The position numbers and the translations under genes are program-made. Positions 8,489-16,578 of a DNA stretch of 64,000 nt are shown here, in pieces; the stretch's first letter is position 1; each line of letters opens with the position of its first letter. A model generated the notes under the pieces. The model saw only the letters and a list, made by a program, of their open reading frames with translations. It was not told the origin of the DNA and did not search any database. The stretch covers positions 1 through 64,000 of the forward strand of contig CAYJGZ010000014.1 of assembly GCA_964370045.1 (NCBI GenBank), written 5' to 3'. This DNA is from JAAYCI01 sp964370045. Lineage in GTDB: Bacteria > Bacillota > Clostridia > Oscillospirales > Ruminococcaceae.

Positions 8489-8584
8489 AATAATGCTCTT
8501 ATCATTCCTTGTGCTTCGCATGATAAGAGCCGCATATTTAATTAAATTTTGTGCCGATGCGAAGCGGCGGAATGGAGCATTATT
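8489..8584 (+). promoter_or_regulatory. Structured argF leader with two mutually exclusive folds
   Basis: Fold 1 is an 11-bp hairpin: GCTCTTATCAT (8495-8505) pairs with ATGATAAGAGC (8520-8530). Fold 2 is long-range: AATAATGCTC (8489-8498) pairs with GAGCATTATT (8575-8584), CATTCC (8503-8508) with GGAATG (8569-8574), and GCTTCGCAT (8513-8521) with ATGCGAAGC (8557-8565). The folds share their 5' strands, so only one can form. Fold 2 covers the GGAATGGAG ribosome site right up to the argF ATG at 8585. A translational switch is inferred; the pairings are seen directly. It could also be a nested-palindrome mobile element. Confidence 0.6.
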
Positions 8585-9499
8585 ATGACACAAAAACATC
8601 TTTTGACACTGCTGGACTGGACAAAGGAGGACATAATCCAAACGCTGGACCTTGCGGACAAGCTGAAAGCGGAACAAAAGGCAGGGGTTGTAAATCGTTC
8701 TTTGGTGGGCAAGTCTATTGCGCTGGTGTTTAGCAAGTCTTCCACACGCACACGGTGCAGTTTTGATGTGGGTGTCTACCAGCTGGGCGGCCACAGCGTG
8801 ACACTTAGTAGCGCCGAAAGCCAGATAGGCAGAGGCGAGCCGATACAGGACACCGCAAGGGTGCTGGGGCGCTATTTTGACGGCATTATGATACGTACCT
8901 ACAAGCAAAGCGACATTGAGGCGCTGGCAGAGTACTCGGGCGTGCCTGTTATCAACGGCCTTTCGGACGATTACCATCCCTGCCAAATTCTTGCGGATTT
9001 GCAAACTATCCGTGCGCACAAAGGCCGCCTTGAGGGGCTAAAGCTTGCATGGATAGGCGACGGCAACAACGTGGCGGCCTCCATGATTATAGGTGCGCTG
9101 AAGTGTGGCGTGCAGGTTTCGGCGGCATGCCCAGAGGGATATACTCCCTCGGATGCGGTGCTGAACTTTGCAAAAGAGCATGGTGGCTTTACGCTCACGC
9201 ACGACCCAAAAGAGGCGGCGAAGGATGCGGATGTGCTCGTGACGGATGTTTTTGCAAGCATGGGCCAGGAAGAAGAGGCGGCAGCACGCCTAAAGGCGTT
9301 TGAGGGCTACCAGCTGAACAGCCAGCTAATGCAACTGGCAAAGGCGGATGCCATGGTGCAACACTGCCTGCCCGCACACCGTGAGGAGGAAATCACCGCC
9401 GAAGTGTTTGAGGCGCACGCAAAAGAAATATTTGACGAGGCGGAAAATCGACTGCACGCCCAAAAAGCCGTAATGGCACAGCTGTTTGGCAAAGTGTAA
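8585..9499 (+). CDS. argF: Ornithine carbamoyltransferase
   Basis: ArgF condenses ornithine with carbamoyl phosphate to give citrulline. The 304-residue protein carries the carbamoyl-phosphate motif SSTRTR near residue 50 and the ornithine-side motif HCLPAHR near residue 255. The ATG at 8585 matches the usual family start. An upstream in-frame ATG at 8549 would lie inside the structured leader and add residues foreign to the family. It is the last gene of the arg cluster and ends in its own terminator. Carbamoyl-phosphate synthase genes are not in the window. Confidence 0.95.
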   Translation: MTQKHLLTLLDWTKEDIIQTLDLADKLKAEQKAGVVNRSLVGKSIALVFSKSSTRTRCSFDVGVYQLGGHSVTLSSAESQIGRGEPIQDTARVLGRYFDGIMIRTYKQSDIEALAEYSGVPVINGLSDDYHPCQILADLQTIRAHKGRLEGLKLAWIGDGNNVAASMIIGALKCGVQVSAACPEGYTPSDAVLNFAKEHGGFTLTHDPKEAAKDADVLVTDVFASMGQEEEAAARLKAFEGYQLNSQLMQLAKADAMVQHCLPAHREEEITAEVFEAHAKEIFDEAENRLHAQKAVMAQLFGKV

Positions 9500-9533
9500 C
9501 CGCTGAAAAATAGCAATATAGTGTGTTTTAGAG

Positions 9534-9572
9534 AAACCTTGTGGGTGCTACTACGTGCTCGCAAGGTTTTTT
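9534..9572 (+). terminator. Terminator of the arg cluster
   Basis: AAACCTTG and CAAGGTTT form the base of a hairpin with a partly paired 20-nt loop, followed by a T run. Confidence 0.7.
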
Positions 9573-9636
9573 ATGAAATGCGATGAAAGTGTTTTACATA
9601 GTAGTGGTATGGTGATTATTTAGCGATATTTCGCTG

Positions 9637-9748
9637 GGAGCGGATACATAGAAATGGTTTAGAATAAGCTAAGTGCAAGAAGAAGGCGCTATCTCCGCCG
9701 CAGGCGGCGGAGATAGCAAAAAACTAAATTACCGCATTTGCCCACATA
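9637..9748 (-). mobile_element. Dispersed palindromic element, full copy B (reverse orientation)
   Basis: Read on the minus strand it has left arm, central hairpin (GCTATCTCCGCC / GGCGGAGATAGC in this copy) and right arm in the same order as the copy at 25227. The flanks resemble each other (GATATTTCG on the left, CATATTTTCG on the right), which could be a decayed target duplication. It lies between the arg terminator and the next promoter. Confidence 0.8.
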
Positions 9749-9764
9749 TTTTCGATGTGAAAAG

Positions 9765-9793
9765 ATGACAATGCCGATGAAATTGTATATAAT
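9765..9793 (+). promoter_or_regulatory. Promoter of the Pro-rich repeat membrane protein
   Basis: ATGACA (9765-9770) and TATAAT (9788-9793) are 17 bp apart and lie about 75 bp before the start codon. Confidence 0.55.
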
Positions 9794-9867
9794 AAGAATA
9801 TGTATGACAAAACTTACTTCGTTGTGTACTTTGTGAGAGTGCAGCAAAGAAAGGAACTCGCAAAATC

Positions 9868-11432
9868 ATGGACAATAACTTTAACCCGAATTTGCCTCAG
9901 GGAAACTACGGCCAGCCTCAAGACGCTCCGCAACATAATTTGTCCCAGCAAAACCAGGGACAGCCGTCTGTAGCACCTGCACCGACGCAAGCACAACAGG
10001 GCGCTTACGGAGCACCGCAACAGCGTCCGCCTGTTTCGCCTGCGCCGACGCAAGCACCACAAGGCGCTTATGGAGCACCGCAACAGCGTCCGCCTGTTTC
10101 GCCTGNNNNNNNNNNNNNNNNNNNNNNNNNNNNNNNNNNNNNNNNNNNNNNNNNNNNNNNNNNNNNNNNNNNNNNNNNNNNNNNNNNNNNNNNNNNNNNN
10201 NNNNNCGTCCGCCTGTTTCGCCTGCACCGACGCAAGCACCACAAGGCGCTTATGGAGCACCGCAGCAGCAACCTCCCGTAGCACCTGCGCCCCAGCAAGC
10301 ACCACAGGGTGCTTACGGAGCACAGCAGCAGCCCCCATCCTCGCCGATTCCTGCGCCGACACAGAGCCCCCCAAGCTCTACACCGACACAGCAGGGCATG
10401 GCAGGCGGATACGGCGGCGGAAATTACCCCCCTCCACCACCTCCGCCGCCCCTTCGCAAAAAAAGCAAAGCGCCCATGATAATCATAATATGTGTGGCGG
10501 CCGCTTTGCTTGTGGGTGCGGCTGTGGTATTGTTCGTTATGTTTGGCATGGGTGGCGGCTCGACATCTACGGGTACTGCAGGTGGCGGCACTGCGCAGGG
10601 TGGGCAGGCAAGCGGCTCGTACAACGAGCTTGTGAGTACAATTTGTTCAGCACAAACACCCTCGGAGGTTGTTTCCTATCGCAGTGTGCTTGATGGGTTT
10701 GTGTCCGCAAACCCGAACACTACGGTGAGCAGTGAGCTATTTGACCTAATGGAGGCGAGCGAGCGATATATGGCGGCATCCTCGGATGATGAGGCACGGT
10801 ATATCGATATGCTAACCGGGATGAATATGCTTCAAGGCTCCTCAAATTCCGAGATTGCGCAGTGTGCGAGTGTGATAAGAAGCTATGTGGACAGCGAGTA
10901 TGACGCTTACCTCGCCTCAATTCATACAGCGCCTACCCCTGCGCCTACGCCGACACCCACCCCGACGCCCACCCCAACACCAACCACTCCGACGGATACG
11001 GGTGAAATTCCGTATACGGAGGAGGACCCCTTTGCGGAGGTTATCGACACCGAAAGCGGTGCGGGTGGGTATTCGTTCACCTTTACGAACACGAGCGATA
11101 AGACCATCGTGTACTTTGAGGTGATTACGGTTTGCTACGATGAAAACTATAATCCCATCACAGGGTCGATGTGGGGAGACTACAACATTGAGTGGGGTGC
11201 GGATGACCCGGTATTAGGCCCCGGAGAGCAGCACACCCCCGATGAGCATGGATACTGGGAGTTTGAAAACGCATACGGCGCCGCGATAGCCGTTCCGTTT
11301 ATCAACTATATCGAGTATGATGACGGCAGTAGCTGGGGCGTTACAAACCCTGATGCGTTTGAGCTGGATTCGGCCATGATGTCCTTTGTTGAGGAGTGCA
11401 TTGCGGTGTCGGATATGCTGGTGTACGGTTAG
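9868..11432 (+). CDS. Pro-rich repeat membrane protein with extracellular domain, interrupted by an assembly gap
   Basis: The first part reads from ATG 9868 (AAGGAA upstream) into 21-residue repeats of the type APTQAPQGAYGAPQQ. After the N block the repeats resume in another frame only because 100 N is a placeholder. The same protein then continues through a run of eight prolines, one membrane helix (IIIICVAAALLVGAAVVLFV, coded near 10480-10540), a Gly/Ser linker, a helical segment, a Thr-Pro stretch (10925-10990) and a beta-rich C-terminal domain of about 140 residues. The cytoplasmic Pro/Gln-rich tail and outside C-terminus are inferred from the single helix. No family is recognised for the outer domain. 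Confidence 0.7.
9979..10320 (+). repeat. 63-bp tandem repeat encoding a 21-residue Pro/Gln unit
   Basis: Units begin near codons for APTQ and repeat with few changes on both sides of the gap. Later units diverge at their ends. The similarity of units explains why the assembly broke here. Confidence 0.8.
10106..10205. other. Assembly gap of 100 N
   Basis: Exactly 100 N lie inside a repetitive coding region, which marks a scaffold gap of unknown true length. Repeat phasing predicts 44 + 63n missing bases, which also restores the reading frame. Confidence 0.95.
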
Positions 11433-11470
11433 TGGCTCAATAATCGCTGTATAATGTTTACACAAAAAGT

Positions 11471-11517
11471 CACCCCTAAAGCAACGCACAAAGCGGATGC
11501 TTTGGGGGTGTTTTTTG
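11471..11517 (+). terminator. Terminator of the Pro-rich membrane protein gene
   Basis: CACCCCTAAAGCA and TGCTTTGGGGGTG form a stem with a 14-nt loop, followed by six T. Confidence 0.85.
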
Positions 11518-11553
11518 CTTGAGCGCAAGGCGGATTTTTTTAGCGCAATAGCG

Positions 11554-11886
11554 TCACCTAAAATGCTTTTCCCATGTGGCGAGCTGCCCGAGCAGGGGCA
11601 GGAGCGCCTTGGACTTTTCCGTCAAAAAATACTCGACACGCAGGGGCATTTCGGCATATTGCACACGGGTAATCATGTTGTGCTTTTCCAGTTCTTTCAA
11701 GGTGGAGGCGAGCATGGTGTCGGTGATGCCCTGCACCTTTTTGGAAAGCAGGCTGTAGCGTGCCCCATTGCTGTTTGCGATTACGCATATAATCGGAATT
11801 TTCCACTTGCCGCCTATAAGTTTCAGTGCGTTTTGAAGCGGACACAGTGTGTCGCACGGGCAGGCATTCTGTTTGCAGTCACTCAT
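11554..11886 (-). CDS. HxlR-family winged-helix regulator
   Basis: The 110-residue protein has the HxlR pattern: N-terminal Cys residues (CKQNACPCDTLCPLQ), the GGKWKIPII helix, the recognition helix around TDTMLASTLKELE, and the wing followed by VEYFLTEKS. The start at 11886 follows TAGGAGG at good spacing. HxlR proteins often sense reactive electrophiles or redox state through N-terminal cysteines, and five Cys lie within the first 17 residues. It is divergent from the flavin-binding gene at 12016, with a shared palindromic operator between them, so it probably controls that gene and itself. Confidence 0.85.
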   Translation of the reverse strand: MSDCKQNACPCDTLCPLQNALKLIGGKWKIPIICVIANSNGARYSLLSKKVQGITDTMLASTLKELEKHNMITRVQYAEMPLRVEYFLTEKSKALLPLLGQLATWEKHFR

Positions 11887-11946
11887 GTTTAGCTTACCTC
11901 CTACTAAAAAACTGCGATATTGCAAATAAGCACTTGCCATGTTATA

Positions 11947-11999
11947 AATATACTTACTAAGAAAAACAAAGTCAATAGTAAATTCTTAGTAAATATATT
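11947..11999. promoter_or_regulatory. Palindromic operator and promoters between hxlR-like and flavin-protein genes
   Basis: ATATACTTACTAAGAA (11948-11963) and TTCTTAGTAAATATAT (11983-11998) are inverted repeats with one mismatch. On the minus strand TTGACT (11975-11970) and TATATT (11952-11947), spaced 17 bp, form a promoter that one arm overlaps. On the plus strand TATATT (11994-11999) can be the -10 box of the divergent gene. Control by the adjacent HxlR protein is inferred. Confidence 0.65.
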
Positions 12000-12015
12000 T
12001 TAGGAGGAAGAGCAA

Positions 12016-12411
12016 ATGAAAGGCTTGGAAAATGTAAAGGCATTATTCACAGACCCTGCGGCCGCAAAAATTATATCCACAATTTCGGCGGATGGAGAAC
12101 TGCACTCAATCGTGGCAGGCTCGGTGGCTGTATTGGACGATGATACGCTTGCTTTTGCGGAAGTGTTCATGAAAAAGACCTCGCAAAACCTAAAAGACAA
12201 CGGAAAGCTTGTCATCCTTGCGGAAAAGGGCATGGAGTCCTACCTTGTGAACGCAACACAGCCAAAACGTCATACGGATGACGAAATTTTCAAAGCACTG
12301 GCCGCAAAGTTTGCCGAGATGAAAATTCCGGTAGCCGCCGTGTGGACCTGCACAATAGATAAAATCTTTAATCAAGGGGCAAACCCCGAGGCGGGAACAC
12401 AGCTGTATTAA
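12016..12411 (+). CDS. Pyridoxamine 5'-phosphate oxidase-like flavin-binding protein
   Basis: The 131-residue protein looks like a small split-barrel FMN-binding protein of the pyridoxamine-phosphate-oxidase superfamily: ISTISADGELHSIVAGSV and the downstream strand pattern with FMKKTSQNLKDNGKLVIL fit the fold. Such proteins bind FMN, F420 or haem and reduce diverse substrates; pyridoxal synthesis is unlikely for this short form. TAGGAGGAAG precedes the ATG. It is divergent from an HxlR regulator, a common pairing for redox-responsive flavoproteins. Confidence 0.7.
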   Translation: MKGLENVKALFTDPAAAKIISTISADGELHSIVAGSVAVLDDDTLAFAEVFMKKTSQNLKDNGKLVILAEKGMESYLVNATQPKRHTDDEIFKALAAKFAEMKIPVAAVWTCTIDKIFNQGANPEAGTQLY

Positions 12412-12419
12412 AACATTCG

Positions 12420-12536
12420 GGTGTGGTTAAACACAGTGATTTTTTTGGTATATCCTCCCCCGCCTACGGCGGGGGAGGATATACCGTTTTCTTCTCGCAT
12501 TTAGCGTATTCTAAATGACCTTTATGTGTCCACTCA
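12420..12536 (+). mobile_element. Dispersed palindromic element, full copy C
   Basis: Left end GGTGTGGTTAAAC, central hairpin built on TATATCCTCCCCCGCC, right end TATGTGTCCACTCA. Flanking 10-mers AAAACATTCG (12410-12419) and CAAATATTCT (12537-12546) agree at 7 of 10 positions. It lies between two convergent genes. Confidence 0.85.
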
Positions 12537-12548
12537 CAAATATTCTAC

Positions 12549-12595
12549 AAAAAAGCACAAGCAAAGGGCAGGCGGTAAACACACCGCCTGCCCTT
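12549..12595 (-). terminator. Terminator of the molybdenum hydroxylase operon
   Basis: On the minus strand AAGGGCAGGCGGT pairs with ACCGCCTGCCCTT across a 6-nt loop. A T run follows after about eight bases, so it may be an imperfect but strong terminator. Confidence 0.6.
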
Positions 12596-12622
12596 GAGTT
12601 TTATTCGCACTATCGCATTAAA

Positions 12623-13111
12623 TTATCCCTCACCGCTCGTCACCGAGTAGGCGACACCCGCCACCCGCTCCACTGCGTTTAGGATGTTTTGGTAGCCTGT
12701 GCACCTGCACAGATGCCCCGAAATAAGCTTGCGCAGTTCCTCGCGTGTGTATTTTTTGCCGCTACCCACAAGCTCCACCGCCGTCATGATAAGCCCCGGT
12801 GTGCAAAAGCCGCACTGTATTGCCGCCTCATCCACAAAAGCCTGCTGAACAGCGCTAAGCTCGCCGTTTGGCCCTGTGATGCCCTCCACAGTGAGGATGC
12901 TCTTGCCCTCTGCCCATACGGCAAGGTAGATGCAGCTGTCGATGCTTTTGCCCTCAACAAGCACGGTACATGCGCCGCACTCGCCCACTTCGCACCCTTT
13001 TTTGACGCTCGTAAGCTGTAAGCGATTGCGCAGTGTGTCCGCAAGGCTCTCTCGCTCATCCACGGCAAGCTCACATAGCTTGCCGTTTACTGTCATGGAA
13101 ATAATTTTCAC
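12623..13111 (-). CDS. Molybdenum hydroxylase [2Fe-2S] subunit
   Basis: This 162-residue subunit carries the two [2Fe-2S] clusters that move electrons from the molybdenum site to FAD. The plant-ferredoxin-type cluster is Cys40, Cys45, Cys48 and Cys60 (motif CEVGECGAC). The second cluster uses CGFCTPG and CRCTG. It corresponds to E. coli XdhC and the small subunits of carbon-monoxide and nicotinate dehydrogenases. It overlaps the preceding FAD-subunit gene by 4 bp and is last in the operon. Confidence 0.93.
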   Translation of the reverse strand: MKIISMTVNGKLCELAVDERESLADTLRNRLQLTSVKKGCEVGECGACTVLVEGKSIDSCIYLAVWAEGKSILTVEGITGPNGELSAVQQAFVDEAAIQCGFCTPGLIMTAVELVGSGKKYTREELRKLISGHLCRCTGYQNILNAVERVAGVAYSVTSGEG

Positions 13112-13992
13112 AGTGCCACTCCTCCCGCCTTGATAATAGCCTCTCTCACCGCCCGAGCGGACAGCTCGTATATCAGCTGCTGACGAAACTCCTTGCTTGC
13201 ACGCCAGCTGTCACGTGGACTTGTTTGCTGCAAAGCACCCTGTCCCACCTCGCAAAGTAGCTGTGGGCATATGCTCGCCCCACGCAGCTTTTCCTCGATG
13301 GCACGGCATCTAATGGGCACAGGGGAGGCCACGCCGAACGCAAGCCGTAAATCGCAAATGCTCTTTTTGTCCTGCGAAAGCTTTAGGTGCACCGCACAGC
13401 TTAGCGTTGCGATATCCATTGCGTTACGACGTGCATACTTTGTGTAGTGGCCGAAGTAGCCCACGTAGTCTTTTGGTGCGATGCGTATGCCCGTGAGAAG
13501 CTCGCCCTGCTTTAGAGACACACGGGAAGGCCCCTCGTAAAACTCCTCCTGCGGAACATGCCGCACGCCCTCTTCGCCCGTGATTTCCAAAACTGCGTTC
13601 AGCGTGAGCAGGGTAGGGGCGGAGTCTGCACTGGTGACACCGTTGCAGATGTTGCCGCCTATCGTGCCGATGTTGCGCAGCTGTGGGCCGCCTGCTTGGT
13701 CGGTGGCAAAGCCGAGGGTGGGGATGTGCTTTTGCACAAGCGGATGCTGTGTCACCTCCGCAAAGGTGGACAGCGGACGGATAAGTATACTGCCGTCAGC
13801 CTCCTGTGATATGCCCTTTAGCTCTGGGATTTCACGTATAGACACAAGATTTCTGCCTGCGAGCTTTCCCTCGCGTATCTGTATCAGCACGTCGCTTCCG
13901 CCTGCTATTATGAGCGCCGAGGGGTCCTGCACAAGTGCGTTTACAGCTTCGTTTACGCTGTTTGCGATGGTGATGTTTTCTATGTCAAACAT
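13108..13992 (-). CDS. Molybdenum hydroxylase FAD-binding subunit
   Basis: The 294-residue protein matches the CO-dehydrogenase/xanthine-dehydrogenase FAD subunit. It has the FAD-binding segments IIAGGSDVLIQI (near residue 31) and TIGGNICNG (near residue 113) and the C-terminal domain. It passes electrons from the iron-sulfur subunit to the final acceptor. It overlaps the large-subunit gene by 8 bp and the iron-sulfur gene by 4 bp, so translation is probably coupled. The order large-FAD-FeS is the same as in E. coli xdhABC. Confidence 0.92.
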   Translation of the reverse strand: MFDIENITIANSVNEAVNALVQDPSALIIAGGSDVLIQIREGKLAGRNLVSIREIPELKGISQEADGSILIRPLSTFAEVTQHPLVQKHIPTLGFATDQAGGPQLRNIGTIGGNICNGVTSADSAPTLLTLNAVLEITGEEGVRHVPQEEFYEGPSRVSLKQGELLTGIRIAPKDYVGYFGHYTKYARRNAMDIATLSCAVHLKLSQDKKSICDLRLAFGVASPVPIRCRAIEEKLRGASICPQLLCEVGQGALQQTSPRDSWRASKEFRQQLIYELSARAVREAIIKAGGVAL

Positions 13993-16309
13993 TTGCGCCG
14001 CCCTCCTTTTGCTCGCTTGCAGGGGTAATCAGCCCTGCCTGTGTGAAAGCCTCCACCAGCCTTTGGGGGCTTAGCGGCAGGCTGTCCACCGCAACACCCG
14101 TTGCGTGCAAAATTGCATTGCGAATGGCAGGTGCGGCGGGGATGGTGGGCGGCTCGCCAAGGCTTTTGTTGCCGTAAGGGCCTGTAATATCGTTCGTCTG
14201 CACAAAGTCTGCGCACAGCTCGGGTGTGTCCATGCTGGTGGGCAGCTTGTAGTCGAGCAGGTTTGCGTTGAGCGGCTTTGCGTCGGCCGAGAACAAAAGC
14301 TCCTCGCTCAGCGCATAGCCCAGCCCCATGCTCATACCGCCGTGCACCTGCGCCTCGGCCAGCTGTGGGTTTATCAAAATGCCCGAGTCGTGCACATTTA
14401 TTATGTTTAGCACCTCGACTTTGCCCAGCGGTATATCCACCTCAATTTCCGCAAAGCACGCTCCGAACGAATAGGCATTGCGCTCGCAGTGGTAGGTGCT
14501 TTCGGCGGTGATGTGCACATTATGCGTGGTGCTGTAAAATGCCTGCATTGCCACCTCCGAAAGGGGACACAGCGGCTTTCCGCTCGCCTTTTCGGTGATT
14601 TGGGAGTTTTCAACGTTTAGCTCCTGTGCCGTTTTACCCAGCAGCTCGGCGGCGTAGTCGAGCAGTTTTTGCTTAAAAATCTCCGCCGTCTGCTTTAGCG
14701 CATGTCCGCTCACATATGTTTGCCTGGAGGCGTACGCACCCGTGTCAAACGGGGTCACGTCGGTGTCCTGTGAGGAGATAATATGCACATCATCTAAGGA
14801 AATGCCGATGCTCTGCGCCGCCATCTGCGTGAACACGGTGTCCGCTCCCTGACCTATTTCGGTGGCGCCCATCTGTACCTGCACACTGCCGTCCTGGTTT
14901 AGCACAATGCGGCAGCTTGCGGTTTCAAGCGCTATGGGCCACACGCCTGTCTTGTATGCAAAAACCGACATACCCACGCCACGGCGCAGGGCGCCCTGTT
15001 CGTTTTGGTACGCCTTGCGTTTTTCGTCCCAGCGGATGTACTCCCGCCCCTTCTGCATACATTCAGCAAGCCCGTTCGAGTGGCAGGCGATGCCCGTGTG
15101 GGGGTCCACATAGCCCAATTTCATGTGGTTCTTTGAGCGAAAATCGATGGGGTCCATGCCTAAAAGTAGCGCTAAATCGTCCATGTGGCTCTCCGACGCA
15201 AACGAAACTTGCGGTATGCCGTAGCCACGCATAGCGCCTGCGGAGGGCAGGTTGGTGTATACTGTGTACGCATCAAAGCGGTGCGACTTTTCGTCCTGAT
15301 ACAGCATGTGATGGGCGGTGGCGGCGTTGGCGACAATGGCGTGGCCGTGGCTGGCGTAGCCGCCCTGGTTTGAGTGCGCAACAGCCTTTCGGGCTATCAG
15401 CCTGCCCTGCTTGTTCACCGCCGCATTCAGCGTAAAGCGGATGGCGTGGCGTGTGCGTGTGCAGGCGAACGTCTCCTCCCGAGAAAGTTCCAGCTTCACC
15501 GTACTGCCGCAAAGCTGTGTTGCCAGCCATGCGCACAGCGGCTCGTACAGCACCTCCTGCTTGTTGCCAAAGCCGCCGCCGATGTACGGCTTTATCACCT
15601 TTATCTTGCCGAAGGAAAGCCCTGTTGCCTGGTGAATCACACGGCGCACGATGTGCGGAATTTGAGTGGAGGATACCACGACCACACGGTCTTTTTCCAT
15701 GTGGGCATAGCATATGGGCACTTCGATGTGGCAGTGCTGTACCACCTGCGTGTGGTAGGTTTTGCACAGGCGAATAAGCCCCTCGTCCGATGCGGCCGTC
15801 TCAAAATCCTCATCGCCGATGTTGTGCGAAGAGTGGCAAAGTAGGTTGCCGGGGAACTCCTCGTGCAGTATGTTGTCCGAGGCGAGCGCCGCATCCACAT
15901 CTGTTAAGGCGGGGTACTGCTCGTACTCCACCTGCACAAGGCGTGCCGCTCTTGCCGCCGCCACCTCGTCCTGCGCCACCACCACCGCAATGTCGTCGCC
16001 ATATATCCTCACACGGCGGTTCAAAAGAAGCCTGTCCGCCACGTCCCTGTGGCCTTCGTCACAGCTCCAGGGGTGGCCTGCCGTGGGAAAGGGTGTTTTG
16101 GGCACGTCAAAGCAGGTGAAAACCTTCACAACGCCCGGTAGGCTCTGCGCTTTTGACGTATCAATGCTTTTTACAAGGCCGTTTGCAATAGTGCTACGCA
16201 CCACCTTTGCAACAAGCGCATTTGCGGGGGCGAGGTCATCCGTGTACATTGCACGTCCGCACGCCTTTTCGTAGGCGTCTACACGGGGGATACTTTTTCC
16301 GACACTCAT
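13985..16309 (-). CDS. Molybdenum hydroxylase large subunit (xanthine dehydrogenase family)
   Basis: The 774-residue catalytic subunit binds the molybdenum-cytosine-dinucleotide type cofactor. Visible family motifs are YIGGGFGNKQE, GAMRGYGIPQ, ATEIGQGADTV and SLGEPPTIPAAPA. The last carries the conserved glutamate that starts catalysis. I start at 16309, where AAGGAGA precedes the ATG and the protein begins MSVGKSIPRVDAYEK as relatives do. The substrate (xanthine, other purine, nicotinate or another aldehyde/heterocycle) cannot be decided by eye. No cofactor-maturation gene is next to it. The divergent GntR gene at 16579 is a likely regulator. Confidence 0.9.
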   Translation of the reverse strand: MSVGKSIPRVDAYEKACGRAMYTDDLAPANALVAKVVRSTIANGLVKSIDTSKAQSLPGVVKVFTCFDVPKTPFPTAGHPWSCDEGHRDVADRLLLNRRVRIYGDDIAVVVAQDEVAAARAARLVQVEYEQYPALTDVDAALASDNILHEEFPGNLLCHSSHNIGDEDFETAASDEGLIRLCKTYHTQVVQHCHIEVPICYAHMEKDRVVVVSSTQIPHIVRRVIHQATGLSFGKIKVIKPYIGGGFGNKQEVLYEPLCAWLATQLCGSTVKLELSREETFACTRTRHAIRFTLNAAVNKQGRLIARKAVAHSNQGGYASHGHAIVANAATAHHMLYQDEKSHRFDAYTVYTNLPSAGAMRGYGIPQVSFASESHMDDLALLLGMDPIDFRSKNHMKLGYVDPHTGIACHSNGLAECMQKGREYIRWDEKRKAYQNEQGALRRGVGMSVFAYKTGVWPIALETASCRIVLNQDGSVQVQMGATEIGQGADTVFTQMAAQSIGISLDDVHIISSQDTDVTPFDTGAYASRQTYVSGHALKQTAEIFKQKLLDYAAELLGKTAQELNVENSQITEKASGKPLCPLSEVAMQAFYSTTHNVHITAESTYHCERNAYSFGACFAEIEVDIPLGKVEVLNIINVHDSGILINPQLAEAQVHGGMSMGLGYALSEELLFSADAKPLNANLLDYKLPTSMDTPELCADFVQTNDITGPYGNKSLGEPPTIPAAPAIRNAILHATGVAVDSLPLSPQRLVEAFTQAGLITPASEQKEGGANV

Positions 16310-16405
16310 ACGCAATTCTCCTTTTTGGCACTCGAGGCACAGGTATCTTTGTCGCCTACTTGCAACCTCGCGAAAAATATATAGCAACAATATTTGGGAA
16401 AATTG

Positions 16406-16434
16406 TAGAATTAAACTAAAAACAGTACTATAAT
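16406..16434 (+). promoter_or_regulatory. Probable promoter of the GntR gene
   Basis: A clear TATAAT lies at 16429-16434. The best -35 candidates are weak (TAGAAT at 17 bp spacing, or TTGTAG at 20 bp). The divergent hydroxylase promoter must lie in the same 270-bp space but is not obvious. Confidence 0.4.
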
Positions 16435-16578
16435 AATAACACAAGAAAATACGTAATTGCAACAAAAAAGCATTTCTCGCTCGCTTTGAGGGTGCTTTGA
16501 TTCAAGGAACAGCACATGGTGCAACATGTCACGGTTTGTCACATAGGCAAATGGGTGTATTCAAGGAGGATTTTTTTG

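Noticed and set aside
13985..16465. A longer start for the molybdenum hydroxylase large subunit at 16465
   Set aside because: The extra 52 residues run through the divergent promoter region and have no family counterpart; 16309 has the ribosome site.
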